Shown here: piece by piece, positions 13,301 to 26,612 of the stretch
How positions within the stretch are numbered: the first letter of the stretch is position 1
How the letters are laid out: every line of letters starts with the position of its first letter
Assembly: GCA_943735955.1 (NCBI GenBank)
Contig: OX030957.1
Location: 12,947,017 to 13,011,016 of the forward strand
DNA: 64,000 nt
Direction: 5' to 3'
From: Piscicola geometra
Lineage: Eukaryota; Annelida; Clitellata; Hirudinida; Piscicolidae
Notes under the pieces: generated by a model
What the model was told of the DNA's origin: nothing
The model's input: only the letters and a program-made list of their open reading frames with translations
Database searches by the model: none
Translations under genes and position numbers: made by a program

Positions 13301-16300
13301 CCTCAGACGATTAACTATTGGTCAAACCAAGATTCGTTACCCAATAAGTTATTTATTTACAGTTTCATAATGATTAAAATCAAGAATCAAAACTCTTAAG
13401 AAAGAAACTTTTCAAATTATAATGTAGAAAAAAGTATTTTCCAAATAGACAAACCCAAAACCATTGAAAAATCTTGGAAAGGCTACACTGTCATGTTTTC
13501 CCAAGGGGAGTGATCGTAAAAATAGAGAATGAATGAAAATGGCATAAGCGTATAACACGTGGACTTGTTTATTCAGATATTCTTCCCAGCCTTTTCGCAT
13601 TGGATTTTTATTACGACGCATCTGTCAGTCAGCGATACCGTCTTCGTCGTTTGCCACACAAAAGAAAACATCTCCAGGCAAAGCTTTTCTGGGTAGTCCC
13701 TGTTTGCTTAGAAAATACCTCTGACTGTCTTCTGTGAAATGTCATTTGCAAGGTGGTGCGAAAGGTTGATGATCGATAGATAGCAGGTGAGAATTGTGCT
13801 GTTAAGGACCTATTGTGTGGGTTAATTGCAAATGGGTGATGGTGAGATTAATTAATTTGAAAGGAGGTTTGGGTACAAATGCATTTTTGTATCATATTTT
13901 TGTATTTAAATATTGTATAACAGACGCCATTCTGCCACACTGTGAACGCGGCAATTTGCACGTCTTTTCAAACTATTTCCGACTCACTGAACAAGTTGAT
14001 TGCTAAGATCAAGAGATGGAACTCGGGTTTCGAACGAAAAAGTATTTCGGAAAAAACAAAATTTTTACTCTGGCTGAAAAATCTGAACTGACTGCAAGAT
14101 ATTAAGAAACACCGCGCTTTGTCGGGTTTAATCTCATTGGAATATCTGCATATTTAAATATAATTTAATCCTAACCTTAATCCTCACTCTAATTCTCACT
14201 AATTCCTAATTCTTTCAATGTGTTACGACTTCAATGCAGAACTCAAATGCCTCAAAAGACAACTAAAAAACCATTAGTTGATCGATGTGCGACGTCAGGC
14301 CAAGAATGAAATCCTTGAAAATGTTGTCTATTAATATCGCCTTACATCCAGCACGCTGTTGTCCAATCAATAACAATTCCTAAAAGAGTTATTCTAAAAC
14401 TTGACTAACCGTAATAGCAACCACAACAACACAACGGCAAACAGACTTGTAATCGTGAGCTTGAAGACGAGGAGTGACTGCGAAGCGTGTTTTTCGAACG
14501 AGACGTTGAATCTGCCAGAGGATTGGAAAGGCTCCATCAGGGTGCCCATCATGTTCACCTGGCAAGTTTTGAAGCCAGTGTTAGACTTGAATGAAAATCA
14601 AAATTGAGGCTCCTGGCATATAGGGACATGGAGGGGTCTTTCAAGATTTTTTCTTTTAAGAAAATTCATATTTTTGCTCCTTTACTTTCTTTATTGGTTA
14701 ATTAAAAATCTCTTTATCTGACATTTTTTCTTTTTCAACTAAAAAGCCGATAAAACTGGGAAGCTCAGATTATGCTTTCAAGAATAAGAAAAAGAATTAT
14801 GGAAGTTGGGGTATGCGAGAAAATATAGAATAATTTGGTGGCATGAAAGATTCAGATAACTTATGCATTAATGGCGTAGAAAGCTGGTATGAAAAAATAG
14901 GTGTGAATTATTTTTGAGACAGCAAGCTGGTACCTTTTTATAGAAATATAAAAAATATATTTTTAGATTGTTGACTTATATCATTATACAAAATCATTGT
15001 GAATTTTATTTATTTATTGTTTTTATCAATATAATAGTATTCGTACTTTTGCGTTAAAAAACTAGAATTTTAATATTTTTAACGAATAAATTCTTTTTTA
15101 AATTTGTTTAAAAAGTTTTTAATGACTGATAAATGTTTGTTCTTAATATGCATAATCTTTTAGTAAACTCGATGCCTCAATCTTGATAAACCATGAAGTT
15201 GTTCCCATCAAACCTGCGTCTTTTCCTCTAGTTGACTCTTGATCCAGACGAGTGGATGGTCGAAGAAGTTGAACTTTTCGAAAGTGAAGTTGCACTGCAA
15301 AGAGACACTTTTTTCGGCGTCCAACACAAACACTCGACTCTTCGTCACCATCACAAGTCCCACGTTGGATGCGCCTGAAGAAGAATAAAGTCCTTGTGTT
15401 TTATATTTGGAATCCTTCTCGAGGGTGTGTGTTTTTTAACTGAATAAAATAACCATAAAAGGAATAAAAATACTCAAAAATATTTAATAATTAAATAAAT
15501 AATTAGAAACTAATTGAAATGCAAGTTATGAATTATAATTTTCACAAAATTATATAAAAAATATCTAATTTTAAAAAATAGACAAACATTTTAGACTTTA
15601 TATTTTCTAAGAAAACGTCATATTGCGTTTTGATTCATTCTTTTTTGATTCACATGACCTAGAAATGCACTGAACCAAGTTTTTATATCACTTTTAATTT
15701 ATTTTAAAAGAATATCACAATTGAAAAAAAGTATGTTGAAATAATTTATTTAAAAAATCATATTTATTATACTTAAGATTTAAACATTGAGTTTTTACAC
15801 GAACTTTTACAAGGTGGACATTTGAATGGTTAATACTCATTATAAGAAGAAGAAAAATCTTAATTTAAAATTTTTTACTCAAATGTATATTTAAACAGTG
15901 CTTTGATACTCTTTAGAAGACTTGAACTTTATGGAAAAAAGAAGAAAAGACTTATGACGTGTGATTTATGGAAAGGTTCTGTCTATTATCAAATAGCTTT
16001 GGAATTTCAACCTCGCACAAAGCGTTTGTTAGGAAAAACGCCAATAAAATTGAATCTTTTGTATGTGAAAATTAAATAAATCTTTCAAATTCAATGATTC
16101 AAAAAAATTAAATAAATCGAATACTTTAAAAAAAAGTAGAGCTTGATTGAAAATGTTTCTCATTCTTTTACATTTAAAATCTATGACAAAAAATTGAATT
16201 CTGGCTTCTTGCATTAGGTGCTGCCACAATGAATCATCCGTCTTCATTACATTTTTTCTGCAACTTGCCTTTTTACAACTCATCACTTATGAACTTCAAA

Positions 16301-17990
16301 AACACCTTGAAAAAAACTAACATTTTTCTTAATCCTTCTCAAAAATTTTCTTCAAATAAAAATATTTATTAGCTTGAAAAGCATTAAATTGAAATAAACC
16401 TTTGAAAAGAATTAAATATCAATAGAAATATTAAGATAAATATAACTATTATATCCTATATTAGTTTCATTACACCTATTTCAGCTTTTACCCATAGTTA
16501 TTTTAGGGCAAGTTATTTTTCTCGACTGATGTGGCCGAGTGTTTCATTAGTGAGCCATTTGCCCGGATTAGAGGCCTATCGCGACACAAAGACCCGAATG
16601 GAAGTCGAAATAAGGAATTTACGAGTATTTTCTTAACTGTCGTTTTTATCGCAAAGCAATTTTGTCAACTCTATGCATTTGTTCACTTTTTTTCCGATTT
16701 CAATGAAAATGTGAAACATCTTAAGTAATATATTGACAGTTTATTTGTACAAAATAGTTGGCAAGTGCGGAAGCGTGTAGTATCAGACCCAAAAATATTG
16801 AGCTCTATTATTTTGTGTTAATGAGAATTCACTATTATGAGTAAAAATGTGGCTGAAAACATTGAATATTTTTATTCAAATATGAAATACACTTTTTATA
16901 TATATTTATTAAAACATTTTTTTTACAAACTCAATTTAAATAGACAACATGTCATCCTATGTTTCAATAAAACTAGCTTCCAGTTTTGAAAAACGTTTTC
17001 TAAAGGGGCTGTGTATAGAATAATACTTTTCTAAGAAAAATATAAAAACTTAAATTGAAAGGAAATATTTGGGGGAAAAAAGTTTAAAAAATAATTAAGA
17101 ATAAAAAAAAAAAGTATTTTCTAGTAAAGCGTAAAGACTAAATACAAATTGTTCTACTCGTAGATAAACTAAATAAAAAAATACTTTTAAAGTCGAACAA
17201 ACTATTTATTGGGAAAATGAAGTCTGTCGAAGTCCTATTTGAAAAGCTATTAGAAGGAAATGAAACAAATGGGAATAGTCAAACGAATAATTTAGAAAAG
17301 AAAAGTTTAAAAGCTTAAGTAAATTCATACAATTCGAGTTTTAAAAGCTAAAACAATTATCATTTGAACAAGTAAAAAACATTTAAGTCATTTAGAAATT
17401 CTAAAGCTAAAAAATATGAAAACAAAACCCAAAAAAATCTTGGTCGTTTTATTTATAATCGATTTTTATGAAAAGTTTAAAAAATTGTGTTAATTATTAT
17501 CATTTTGAATCCAGTTTACGAATACATTAAATTTCATGAATTTATTGTTTTTAAAACATATTTTCAGATTTTTTCTTTAAGAGTTGAGACACTTGCTGAT
17601 ATGTCACACTCAACTTTAATTCACTACTATTCCTTTTCAAAGAGCTTCAATTATTGGATTTATAAATAAGTCTAATTTATTTGTTAACAATTTTAAAACA
17701 GTAAATTCTTTGAAGTTTAAAAGCTTGTGATTCAAACAAAGGATGTTGAAAACTTGATCAGAATGTTCATTGAGTTATAGGCGTTTTCATGTTTTAATCT
17801 TATTGAATTTCACTTCTCCAACGAAAAGGGTTTTAATATCTTTAATTTTTCATGAAGTTGAAAATTAATAAAAATCAAAAATTACTTTATAAAATATATG
17901 GCACGCAAATTTAAACACCCACTCACCTATCGGACCGGCGTATAACAGAAAGACTGCAAGCAAAAGATAGAAGAGTGCTTTGGAAGTCAT
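4362..17990 (-). CDS. Multi-Ig-domain cell-surface or secreted protein (IgSF), multi-exon
   Basis: Exons on the minus strand: 17990-17927 signal peptide (starts MTSKALFYLLLAVFLLYAGP), exit phase 1; 15374-15214 first half of Ig1 (SVSLQC, then HPLVWIK), phase 1 to 0; an unlocated exon needed here (phase 0 to 1); 11965-11870 end of Ig1 (DSGNYTCQVN), phase 1 to 1; 7515-7057 complete Ig2 (VFSCTTTGGYPPP to KKVVCTA), phase 1 to 1; 6354-6212 first half of Ig3 (IDVWLQC, YHWIL), phase 1 to 0; about 5900-5764 second half (TTCKANN), phase 0 to 2; 4533-4362 terminal exon ending TAG. Splice phases join at every located junction. The last exon has no membrane segment, so this form may be secreted. A 5' UTR exon boundary is likely near 18029. 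The layout recalls invertebrate adhesion proteins, but I cannot name the family. The terminal exon and the 5900 acceptor are the least certain parts. Confidence 0.6.
7057..7515 (-). CDS. Complete Ig-domain exon (Ig2) of the IgSF gene
   Basis: A 459-bp symmetric phase 1-1 exon, much GC-richer than its surroundings. An N-terminal linker rich in Ser and Asn is followed by an Ig domain with Cys in ATVFSC, the turn GGYPPPD, and the second Cys in KKVVCTATVPG. The donor is GTGAGT. Symmetric phase-1 exons are typical of shuffled Ig domains. It has no bulky Trp at the usual C strand, so the fold is slightly atypical. Open frames on the plus strand here are shadows. Confidence 0.7.
7516..11869. other. 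Large intron of the IgSF gene
   Basis: AT-rich sequence between the Ig2 exon and the Ig1 end exon. It includes a CAT/CATCAT simple run near 7978-8000 and a SINE 3' fragment at about 11,143-11,188. I see no exon that can be supported. Confidence 0.5.
11143..11188 (-). repeat. SINE 3'-end fragment
   Basis: Reverse complement reads GAAGCTCGTTAGGGTTTCGCC followed by a short A/T tail, matching the 3' module (CTCATTCGGGTTATACGCC) of the SINE at 61,774. Only the tail part is left. Confidence 0.5.
11966..14393. other. Intron of the IgSF gene
   Basis: Mostly AT-rich, with one SINE copy (separate entry). The missing Ig1 middle exon (phase 0 in, 1 out) must lie between 11.97 and 15.21 kb, but no candidate was convincing. 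Confidence 0.4.
13212..13346 (-). repeat. SINE copy, minus orientation
   Basis: The reverse complement shares TTTGACCAATAGT, a GGTTCCACTGCAACCAATG segment overlapping the B box, CTGAGTGGCC, and the GGGTAACACGCC 3' module followed by ATAATAATG, as in the copy at 61,774. Confidence 0.75.
14394..14585 (-). CDS. Alternative terminal exon: Ig end plus transmembrane helix
   Basis: A 192-bp open segment, entry phase 0 (acceptor TTCAAG), ending TAG. It codes for SNTGFKTCQVN, which corresponds to the DSGNYTCQVN F-strand of the 11.9-kb exon. About 30 residues follow, then a hydrophobic stretch (SLFAVVLLWLLL) and a short basic tail ending LRLVKF. This is the end of an Ig domain with a C-terminal single-pass anchor. 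It lies between the first Ig1 exon and the 11.9-kb exon, so it probably gives a short membrane-bound isoform. Direct joining to 15214 would leave only about 18 residues between the Ig Trp and Cys, so a small exon is likely missing. It could also be the tail of a separate nested gene. Confidence 0.5.
   Translation of the reverse strand, partial: SNTGFKTCQVNMMGTLMEPFQSSGRFNVSFEKHASQSLLVFKLTITSLFAVVLLWLLLRLVKF
15375..17926. other. Intron 1 of the IgSF gene
   Basis: AT-rich with no supported exon or repeat. A GTGGCCGAGTG motif near 16,531 resembles a tRNA A box but has no matching B box. Confidence 0.45.
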
Positions 17991-18411
17991 GCCTGCTTTG
18001 ATTGATTCGATGAGACTTGTAAGAAACTGAAAAAGATAGTTTGTTTTCAGTTACTTTGAAAGTGAAATGGTGTTTACAAATTTAAACCATATACCATTAT
18101 TTTTTTGAAATTTTTTCGTTTGAATAGTAATTTAGACTTTCATATGTTGATGTAATTGTTTTTTTGGAACTATTTGGAATTAGTTGAAAACTGGAGGTTT
18201 TTTGACTATTGATAAAATTCGAGAATAAAAATATATAAGAAACAATTTAATTAAAAACCTACTTTTATTGATTTCAAACTTTTTAAAAAAAATAAAATAT
18301 TTTCTTCAACATTTAATTCTATAAAACTTATTTTAATTTGATTTTTTTAATGGCATAAATTTGTTTTCTTCCGTCATTTCTTCCAATCACTGAAAAAAAA
18401 TTAATAATTTA

Positions 18412-18565
18412 AATATATTTATTATTATTATTTATTTATTGCTTTTATTATTTTTTTGATGCTGGACGATTCTCCTCAGGACACATAACAGGCGGCCAAG
18501 CGGAAGGACGCCAGACAACGGCCTGTCTTGCGAGCCGTCTGTGCTCCCGTCTCCAATCTTTTATG
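18412..18565 (-). repeat. 3' end of a non-LTR retroelement with AATA-type tail
   Basis: A GC-rich block stands out in AT-rich DNA. On the minus strand it ends CGTCCAGCATC and runs into an A/T tail made of AATAAT and AAATA units. This is the layout of a 5'-truncated LINE or SINE insertion. No coding part is recognisable. Confidence 0.45.
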
Positions 18566-21221
18566 CCTTTGCCCATCACTTGTCACTCATCTCCATATTT
18601 TTAACTTTCTCAATACTTTATCACACTTCACGTAGTTCTTGTAGTTTTGTGAATGAATACTATATAAAAATATTATTCGAAACTTTTAATTCTTTCATTT
18701 AGTAAAATTTTAGTTTTTTCATTTTGTAAAAGGCTTATAATTTATTTATTTGCTTTTTCCTTTGCTAGTTACGTCCGTTCCTCCATCACGCAAGGAATGT
18801 TCATGGAGAATATATTACAAATTACGCCATTTAACGGCCTATCTGAAGCTTTACTTGAAAATATTTGAAAATGGTTTTAAGACTCATTTAGTTTATAACT
18901 TAATATTCTGATTTTTTTATTCTTATTAAAAACAGATGAATAGTGAAACAAAAATCTAATCATTTTCAAGAAAAAGATGATGGAACCAAAAATGATTTGT
19001 AAGTTTGCTAATAAACTAAAAAGTAATTTTTAGTTAATTACTAAAGTTTTTATTTTTGTTACAAAATCATAATAATTGGTAATCAAATGTATGAATTATT
19101 TATTTAAAAAAGCTCTTTCAAAAAGGGAAATTTATAAAAATAAATGCTAAAAAATTGGCTTTTAGAAAAAAGAGAATGGATGTGCGTTGAAAGCAAGATT
19201 GGCCAAATTGAAATCGATGTAACCCATTTTCCTATTATTTTAAATAGAAAGCTGTTCACTGCCTTAGCATTTGACATTTGAGTTCTATGAATCAACATTT
19301 AAAAACACCACAGCAATGATATCAAGAGTTTTAGTTCTTTGGAGATTGCATCTCAGCGGCTAGAAAGAATCCAGTGTTGGCACGCAAAGTGTATTTTCTG
19401 GACCTGAATAGTTTCTTTTCAAGGTAGAAACGTTATTATGGTCTTATCAACTGCATCTCTTAAAACTTTAATGCGAGAATCCACCTCAATGTGTAAAAAT
19501 AATTTATGCATTACTAAATTAATGTTTGTGATGATTATTGAAAAAGAAGTTACTTTTCATTTTTAGAAGGAAATTAGGCAACAATTGGAAAGATAGGAAG
19601 AATCGTTGTAGTTCAAACATTGGTGCTTTTTATGAATTATTTTTAAAAAACAAGTTATTTTAAAAAAAATGTTTCATACAGCTATACAAAGTAATTTAAA
19701 TGTGCAAGGCCATTCTAATATTTTTGAAACCTTGACATGAAAAAGCGCATAAATTATTCATCACTTCACACGTGGCTTCACTCATTTTTTCATTTTCTGG
19801 TGTTATTGAACTTCTAAGAAGAAAATGATTAAATTTTCCAATGTTACGTTCTATATTTTTTAGACAATCTAAAGCTGTGTTGTTAAATGAAAAAATTAAG
19901 TTTTTATTTTATAGGATTATTATTTAAAAAAAGATATTTATAATATTTTTAATTTTTAAAATGAAATAAAAATATTTTTTAAGTTTTTGGTTTTTTAATA
20001 TTTTTTGTTTGAATTAATTAGAATCATTATAATTAAAAATTTTTAGTTCTAATTAAATTATAAATATTTCTATTTTTTATATAAAAAAAACTCTCAAAAA
20101 ATCATTAAAACAATATAACTTGTCTCAGATAGTTGAAATTCTGAAAAAACTGACTATTTTTTTCCAATGATAAATACTTTGAATCATTTTTGAATTCTCA
20201 AGGTGCTGTGCTTTTATCGATAAAAAAGTTATTTTCTCAAACGATTGAACGTGTCGAAATTTTTGAAATTGTGTTTTGAATAAATGATTTTTTTTCAATT
20301 ATACAAAATGTCAAAAATTTATTTAGAAAATTAAACAAAAATTACCTTTTTTATGTTATGACATTTAGTTTTGTCTTTTTCATTTTGCTCTCACCACACT
20401 TGAAACATATATTCTTAATTTATAAAATATACACATTTTAATGTATATAAAAAACAAAAACGTTTTTTCTTTTTAGATGAAAAACAACTTTTATCTTCTT
20501 ATCGTTTCTATTTACAATTACTTTTGGAAAAAAAATTAATTGAGTTTTTTGTTTCAATTAAGTTTTTATAAGCGAAAAGGGTTTTTTACATCTCGAAGTT
20601 CCAAGTTTGCAATGATCAATAAATGCTAATGAATTGAAACTTTTCAAAAAACAAATTTAGAAAAACATTTTACGTGTATAAGTACCAACATTCATTTGAT
20701 TGTTTCAAGTGTTTTGGGGTTAATCATTGTGTTTTGAATGCTTTTGTTTTTCCAGTTTTTTCGTCTTTTTAGTGAATTTTTTATTACGATTTTAACAGAA
20801 AATAAGGGTTTTTGAATGTTAAAATTTAAAAAATCTGATTTGAAATCTTATAAAATGAAAATTTCTGTTATAAGTTGACACAATTCTCTAAGCACAAACC
20901 ATAAAAATCCTTTCATTAAAGGTAATTCATAGCTCAATATTTTCGACCCTTTAACCAATGACAGAGATTTCTTTAAGCTTTTCAACCTCATATTAAAGAT
21001 TTCATTTTCCTCTAAAAATTCCATTTTTACTGGTTTATAATTCAAGCATAATTCAAAAATGTTGAACTTATTATTTATTCTGGTGAACGAGTTTCATTAG
21101 GAATCAACGCCACTTAGACGTTTCAACATACATTTTTATATATAAGTAAATATACAATCTGAAAAATCCAAAAACTCAAAATGATTAAGTTGTTTTCACT
21201 GATTTATATATTAGAAATAAA

Positions 21222-21597
21222 GCCCCGAGAGCTGCATGGTGATGCCATTTGGCATCGCATATTTATGTTTCAATCATAAACGAACCGTTTGTCCTAACAC
21301 TATGAAATAAATTTATTTATCAAGACAAATGATACGATTATCTAAAAAAATTTTATTTACTACTCAGATGTTAAAGAAAAACTCGTGAAACAACGCTAAA
21401 CTAGTTGATATAAGCTCGATTTCCGGAAGTGCATAGATGAGAAACATAAACATAGATGATAAATAAATATTAAAATTAAACGTTCTAGGGCGTATACTAT
21501 CTAAAAAAAATTATCTAATGATTTATTTTGGCATTTTGTACTTAATGAAAAAGCATAGAAGTAGTGATGCCAATTGGCATCACTATGCAGTAGAGGG
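21222..21597. mobile_element. piggyBac-like MITE
   Basis: Two inverted ends share CTGCATGGTGATGCC on the left and, in reverse complement of the right, CTGCATAGTGATGCC. Each carries the palindrome TGATGCCAATTGGCATCA or a one- or two-base variant. The right end sits on TTAA (21598-21601) with CCCTCT next to it; the left target site is degenerate (ATAAAG). At about 376 bp with no coding potential, it fits a non-autonomous TTAA-inserting element. Confidence 0.55.
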
Positions 21598-24500
21598 TTA
21601 AACAAAAACTAGTTTCTTATATTTAATTCTAAAAAGTTTCCATCATATATTTTTTAACTATAATTTTAAGTAAATTCTTTAAAGCGTTATTCAATTTTAT
21701 TAGCAGCATTTTCGCTCATTTGAATCTCTTAGAATTTTCTTTGATATTTCCTTATTCATTATATATTTTTCAATAGTGTAAACACTTTTTCCCCCAACAT
21801 TTATCAACTGTTTATCGCCAATCAAAACACGCTTGATCAACTTTAACACCCTCGCACTTCGTCTACCTCATATAATCATTATTTTCATCTTCTCCACTCA
21901 TTCAAACTAATCCAATTTTGCGGTATTATCGCTTCATTTTCGAATTTCTTCAATTTCATATGCTCATAATAAAGTTGAAAATCCAAAATCCATTTCATCA
22001 AATCATCCGTCTTCTTTAGTTTCCATTTCTTTAATTACAAATAAAAATTCCTGTATTCCCTCCAATCGAAAAAATGAATTTTATTTATGAATCGTTTGTC
22101 TCAAATATAATATAATAAAAATAAAAATAGGTATGTATTTTTTGGAGCTTGTTTATGATTTAATGGTAAATAAAAATGTGAATTTTTTATTTTAGTATTG
22201 CACAAATGAGCTTCATGTTCTAATTATAACATTGAAATGCCGAAAAAATCCGATTATTGTTTTTATTGCAAAACTATAAACTAATTCATATTAATAGAAA
22301 AACATGAAATATTCAATTCCAGGTTAAGTTCATAAATATTCAAACTGATATTGAACAAAAACTTTTCAAATAATAATTCGAAATATGTTTTATCAATTTC
22401 TCTGCGAAATTAATTTCGAAATTCAGCTGTTTATCAATATTACCTATTTGTAATGTTTAAGATTTAAAATGTTTGATTTTGTCATTTACAATCAACACGA
22501 AGCTTTACAATGAGGTTAGCAATCCGTTGGACCCCTGATGTTTATTATAACTGACGTTTGATTTTTCCGGTTAGTCAAGAGAGTTGGTTTTAAATATAAT
22601 TTATTCAAATTTATTTAAAAACTTTGAAAAATGTTGTAAAAAATGTTGGTTGTGAGGATGAAAAAAGAGTTTACTTTTTGCCAATTTGGAAGTAAGAAAA
22701 TGCAGTCCTTGATCGTATTAATGCTTGTGAATCAATTTATAGGATATCTATTCAAAACTTTTTGAGATATTTAAATTTAAAAAAAATTGTATTACATTTT
22801 TTCATTTCGTTAAATTTTTATTTGTTATATGGTGTGATAAAATGCCTTTGCCTTTGACCTGGATCTTTATTCCGTGATTTTCTTCTTTTTTTCTTGCAAC
22901 TTATTAAATCTTATTAAATTAGTTTTTTCAGTTTATATGTTTATCTTGAAAAATAAAATGAAAATTGAATTAAATTATTCTTACTTTTGTTTTTACTCAG
23001 CTTATTTTATTATGTATTTTAACTTTTTAATGTTTTAATAGTAAAATTTTAATGGTTCACCCCTTTCTACGATATCAAATGTTTATTGTTTTTATATTTT
23101 AAAGAACAACTGACAAAATGTTTATGATTGAATAGAACAATCTAAATTGAGAATTTTGAGCATATTTTAATCAACATAAAAATCCAAGAATCATATTAAA
23201 TTGAAAATCAAAATATTTCTGAGTTTTTAAAACCACGCTTTGAAATAAAATAAACTATGTGGAAATTGTTTTTGGAGAACTGTCAAGGATTGCATTAACA
23301 ATTTTGCGAATAGAAAAAGAGTCGAGAACTAATGAGTCGGACGGAACATGAAAGTCTTTTTTTCATTTTAAAGTTTAGTATAAATTGCAATGTAAAGTTA
23401 AACTTGTCACCGTGCTAGAAGCTTTTTTATTCTGTCAAGTAAATTAAGTTTTTTGAAGAAAATTTCAAACAGCTCTATTTGAAGATTCTAGTTTTTCATC
23501 TTGAATTAATTTTTCTTAAAGGTCACCTGGGCTTTTTCAAATATAATTTCTCAAACTTATTTCACTTAGAAAATATTATACTTGACAGATTATTGAGCTA
23601 TGCTCAATGCATCGTTGAACAATTGTTATGATTATTTTCTAATTCTTTTCAAAATAATATTTCTGAATCTCAAAGGAAAATAATAAATAAATCAAATCCA
23701 CAATTTTTCAAACAAAATTCGTCAAAAATTGTAACTTGCTGGATTCCGTGACAGCAGCATTGAATGCTTTTCCGAAATAACATTCTGGGTGGTTTCAGAG
23801 TTGAAGTGAAATAACGAAAAGAATTTATACACATTAAAAAAATAATATTTAAAACTTAAGTACTTAATAATATTTAAAAAGTTTTTATATATTTTTATAA
23901 TAATAAAATACAAATTACAATGTTACTAAAATTAATTTTCCATAAATATTAATAGAAGCATTATCGCTGTCATGCTCATGTTTATTGTTCTTAGATTGTA
24001 TTATGAAACAGTTTTTTCTTCTCTGGGGAACAATTCTAGTACCAAAACCTTTTTTCAGCGATAAGAGACACTCTATCCACAATCTAAATGCTGTTTTCTA
24101 ATGAGTGTACTTTTACGTATTTTGCTCATTTAATATTATTTAAGAGTTGACAAATTGTATTCTTAACCTATGATATTTTTTTCTTTTATTATTTGTAAAA
24201 AAATGTTTTTTTTATAAATATTTTTTTAAATAGATATCTGAAAAAAACTTCTCTACGTCATAGATTCAAAAAAATGAAACTTTCTACTAAGAAAACTTGA
24301 TTTATGAAAACACACTTTTATGAGTATTAAACACATTTTTCTAACCTTTTGTTGGCGATACCCTAAGTTGCATGACAGAAAATTTTGAGTATTGTGAAAT
24401 ATGGAAAGACTACTGTAATTTATGAGCTATATCTGAAAAATTTTCAAGTAGGCCTTCTAGAAAATTGTTTTTATTTTGAAATTTTCACACTAAACTTTAT

Positions 24501-26612
24501 TGAAAAAAGTTTAAAATCATGAACTGTATAAAAATGTGTAATTAATTTTGACTGAATAATTAAATTTAAATAGATCTTTTCCTAAACAGTTATTTTAAAG
24601 TAAAACACATTATAATTAAAAAAAACTTACTTAATTTTGGGATGAGAGGCGATAGAACTAGCGTGAAATGTCGAATCTACTTGGATTTTGTTGTTGTTAT
24701 TTCACAAACGTGGTTGACAATTCTTTTTGATTTTTATATTCAATGTTTTTTTCTAGTTTTCATTATAAGGAAAAATAAATTTAAAAGTTACACAAAAATA
24801 TGAATATAAGATCTATAGTGCAACAATATTTTTCAGTAACAACAGAAAAACCTTTCAAACTAGAATTATTGACAAATGTTTGTTTAACCTCAAATTGTTC
24901 CAACGAAATAAATCTGTTTTGAAGGTTTAATATCTTACCATAGTTAGACTTCTTATTTATTATTTGTAGCCACAACACAAATCAAAGTATTTTTATTATG
25001 GCGACTGAAAGAAAGTTATCAGAAAGGGAAGAGATTCCAAAGCGATAAGTTGACAATCGCATAAATAACAAGAAATCGCTAAATTAATCCTGGAATATTT
25101 AAAACAAGTGTAGGCTTCAGCGACGGAATGTTTCTGAATGCAATGATTCATCCGAGGCCTCCTTTTATAGCAGCATGTCGTCCACGCCACTAGCCATCAC
25201 GTCCTTCAACCCAGCACTCAGAAGGACTTTATTCACTTTTGCATGCGAAACTTGCTGACTTTTGCCTTTTGGAACATTTATTACAAATCATTTTTTCAAT
25301 ATTTAAATTTTTTTTTACCTTCTAAATAAATGTTTGTAAAAAAAATTTTGACAAATTACATTTTTATATAAATATAGGTTTTTGATGTTGACCATTTCTA
25401 AGGCTTAATAGTCTTTTCTATTCAAAAGGTCTGGTCTAATAACCATGAACTCAAAAATAATATAACTTTCTCTAAACTGTCTAACCTTCCAAGACTGTTT
25501 TGAGATTCATAGCTTTTCATCAAATTTTTCTATTTATAGAAAAAATAAAGGTTCACTAGACGTTCAATCGCTCTAAACTCTCACAAATTTCTCGCAAAGA
25601 AGGCTTTGTGGATGCTTTTAATTCAATTTAAAATTTGAAAATATACAAACCAGATAAAAATGTTATCTATAAATAATCTTTTTCGAATTGTCAACAAGTT
25701 TTATTTTACTCAATACAATAAAAAACACCTAAAATGGTTTCAAAATCTCGTTCTTGATTTTACGCAAAACACACACTCAAGGTCTTCACCCCTTTGTTAC
25801 TTACCTTCTCGACAAGAGGCCAAGAACTAATAAAATCATTCGAATTTATGACAAAATTACCTTTCAGTAGTTTTCCCAAATAATTTTTCCATTTTTTAAA
25901 TAAATTTAGTTTTTCAGATAATTATGACGGGATTAAATACTTTATAATTACATGATAAGACTTTTGAAACCTCAATAAAATCCCTAAAATGTTTTATGTT
26001 TTTCATATTTTGAGCTTTGAAACTTCATAAGATTGGCTTTAAAATGTTATAAAGCAATCTAAATTACATAACATGTTAAATAAAAATTTAAATGATTTTT
26101 GTTAATATTTCCAAGAATAAAATTTAACTTTTTTTCAAAGTGGTTAAACGTTTTATTCGATCGTTTAGCATAGAAATATTAAAAAGAATTTCGCAGAAAC
26201 TATCATGACAAAGAATACGTAAAAGATGTCAGATACGTAATTTAAATATTTCTAAGAAATCTTGAGAGCCACTCAAAAGTCTGCTCCAGACTTCTTCCTA
26301 TTGTCGTAAATATCTTTTTTACACAGCCCTTTAAAGCTTTCAAACTTTTATCTATAAATTATTATTAACTATTTAATTATTTATTATATAATTGTTCATT
26401 TATTTATTCTAAGGTTATTCAAAAAATATATATAAAGTTTCATTAATTAAATAAAATAGTTTAAATTTTAAAAATTAATTCTTTACTCTATCTTTCCGCT
26501 GAAGTTCTTGAACTTTCAATAAACAATCCTAAAGCAAAACTTAAAATTGAATTTGCCTCCAATGTAGAAGTTTTAAAGCAATTTTGAAGATTCCTTGCCC
26601 CAGCACACTCAC

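Larger units (their letters stand above)
18030..26600. other. Long AT-rich intron or intergenic region
   Basis: About 8.5 kb with no supported coding sequence. It holds a retroelement 3' end (18.41-18.56 kb) and a piggyBac-like MITE (21.2-21.6 kb). Two good minus-strand donor-like sites (GTAAGT near 24,629 and near 25,801) could mark untranslated 5' exons of the IgSF gene but cannot be proved. Confidence 0.45.

Noticed and set aside
16531..16600. GTGGCCGAGTG as the start of a tRNA or SINE
   Set aside because: It has an A-box-like motif only: no B box, no cloverleaf and no tail.
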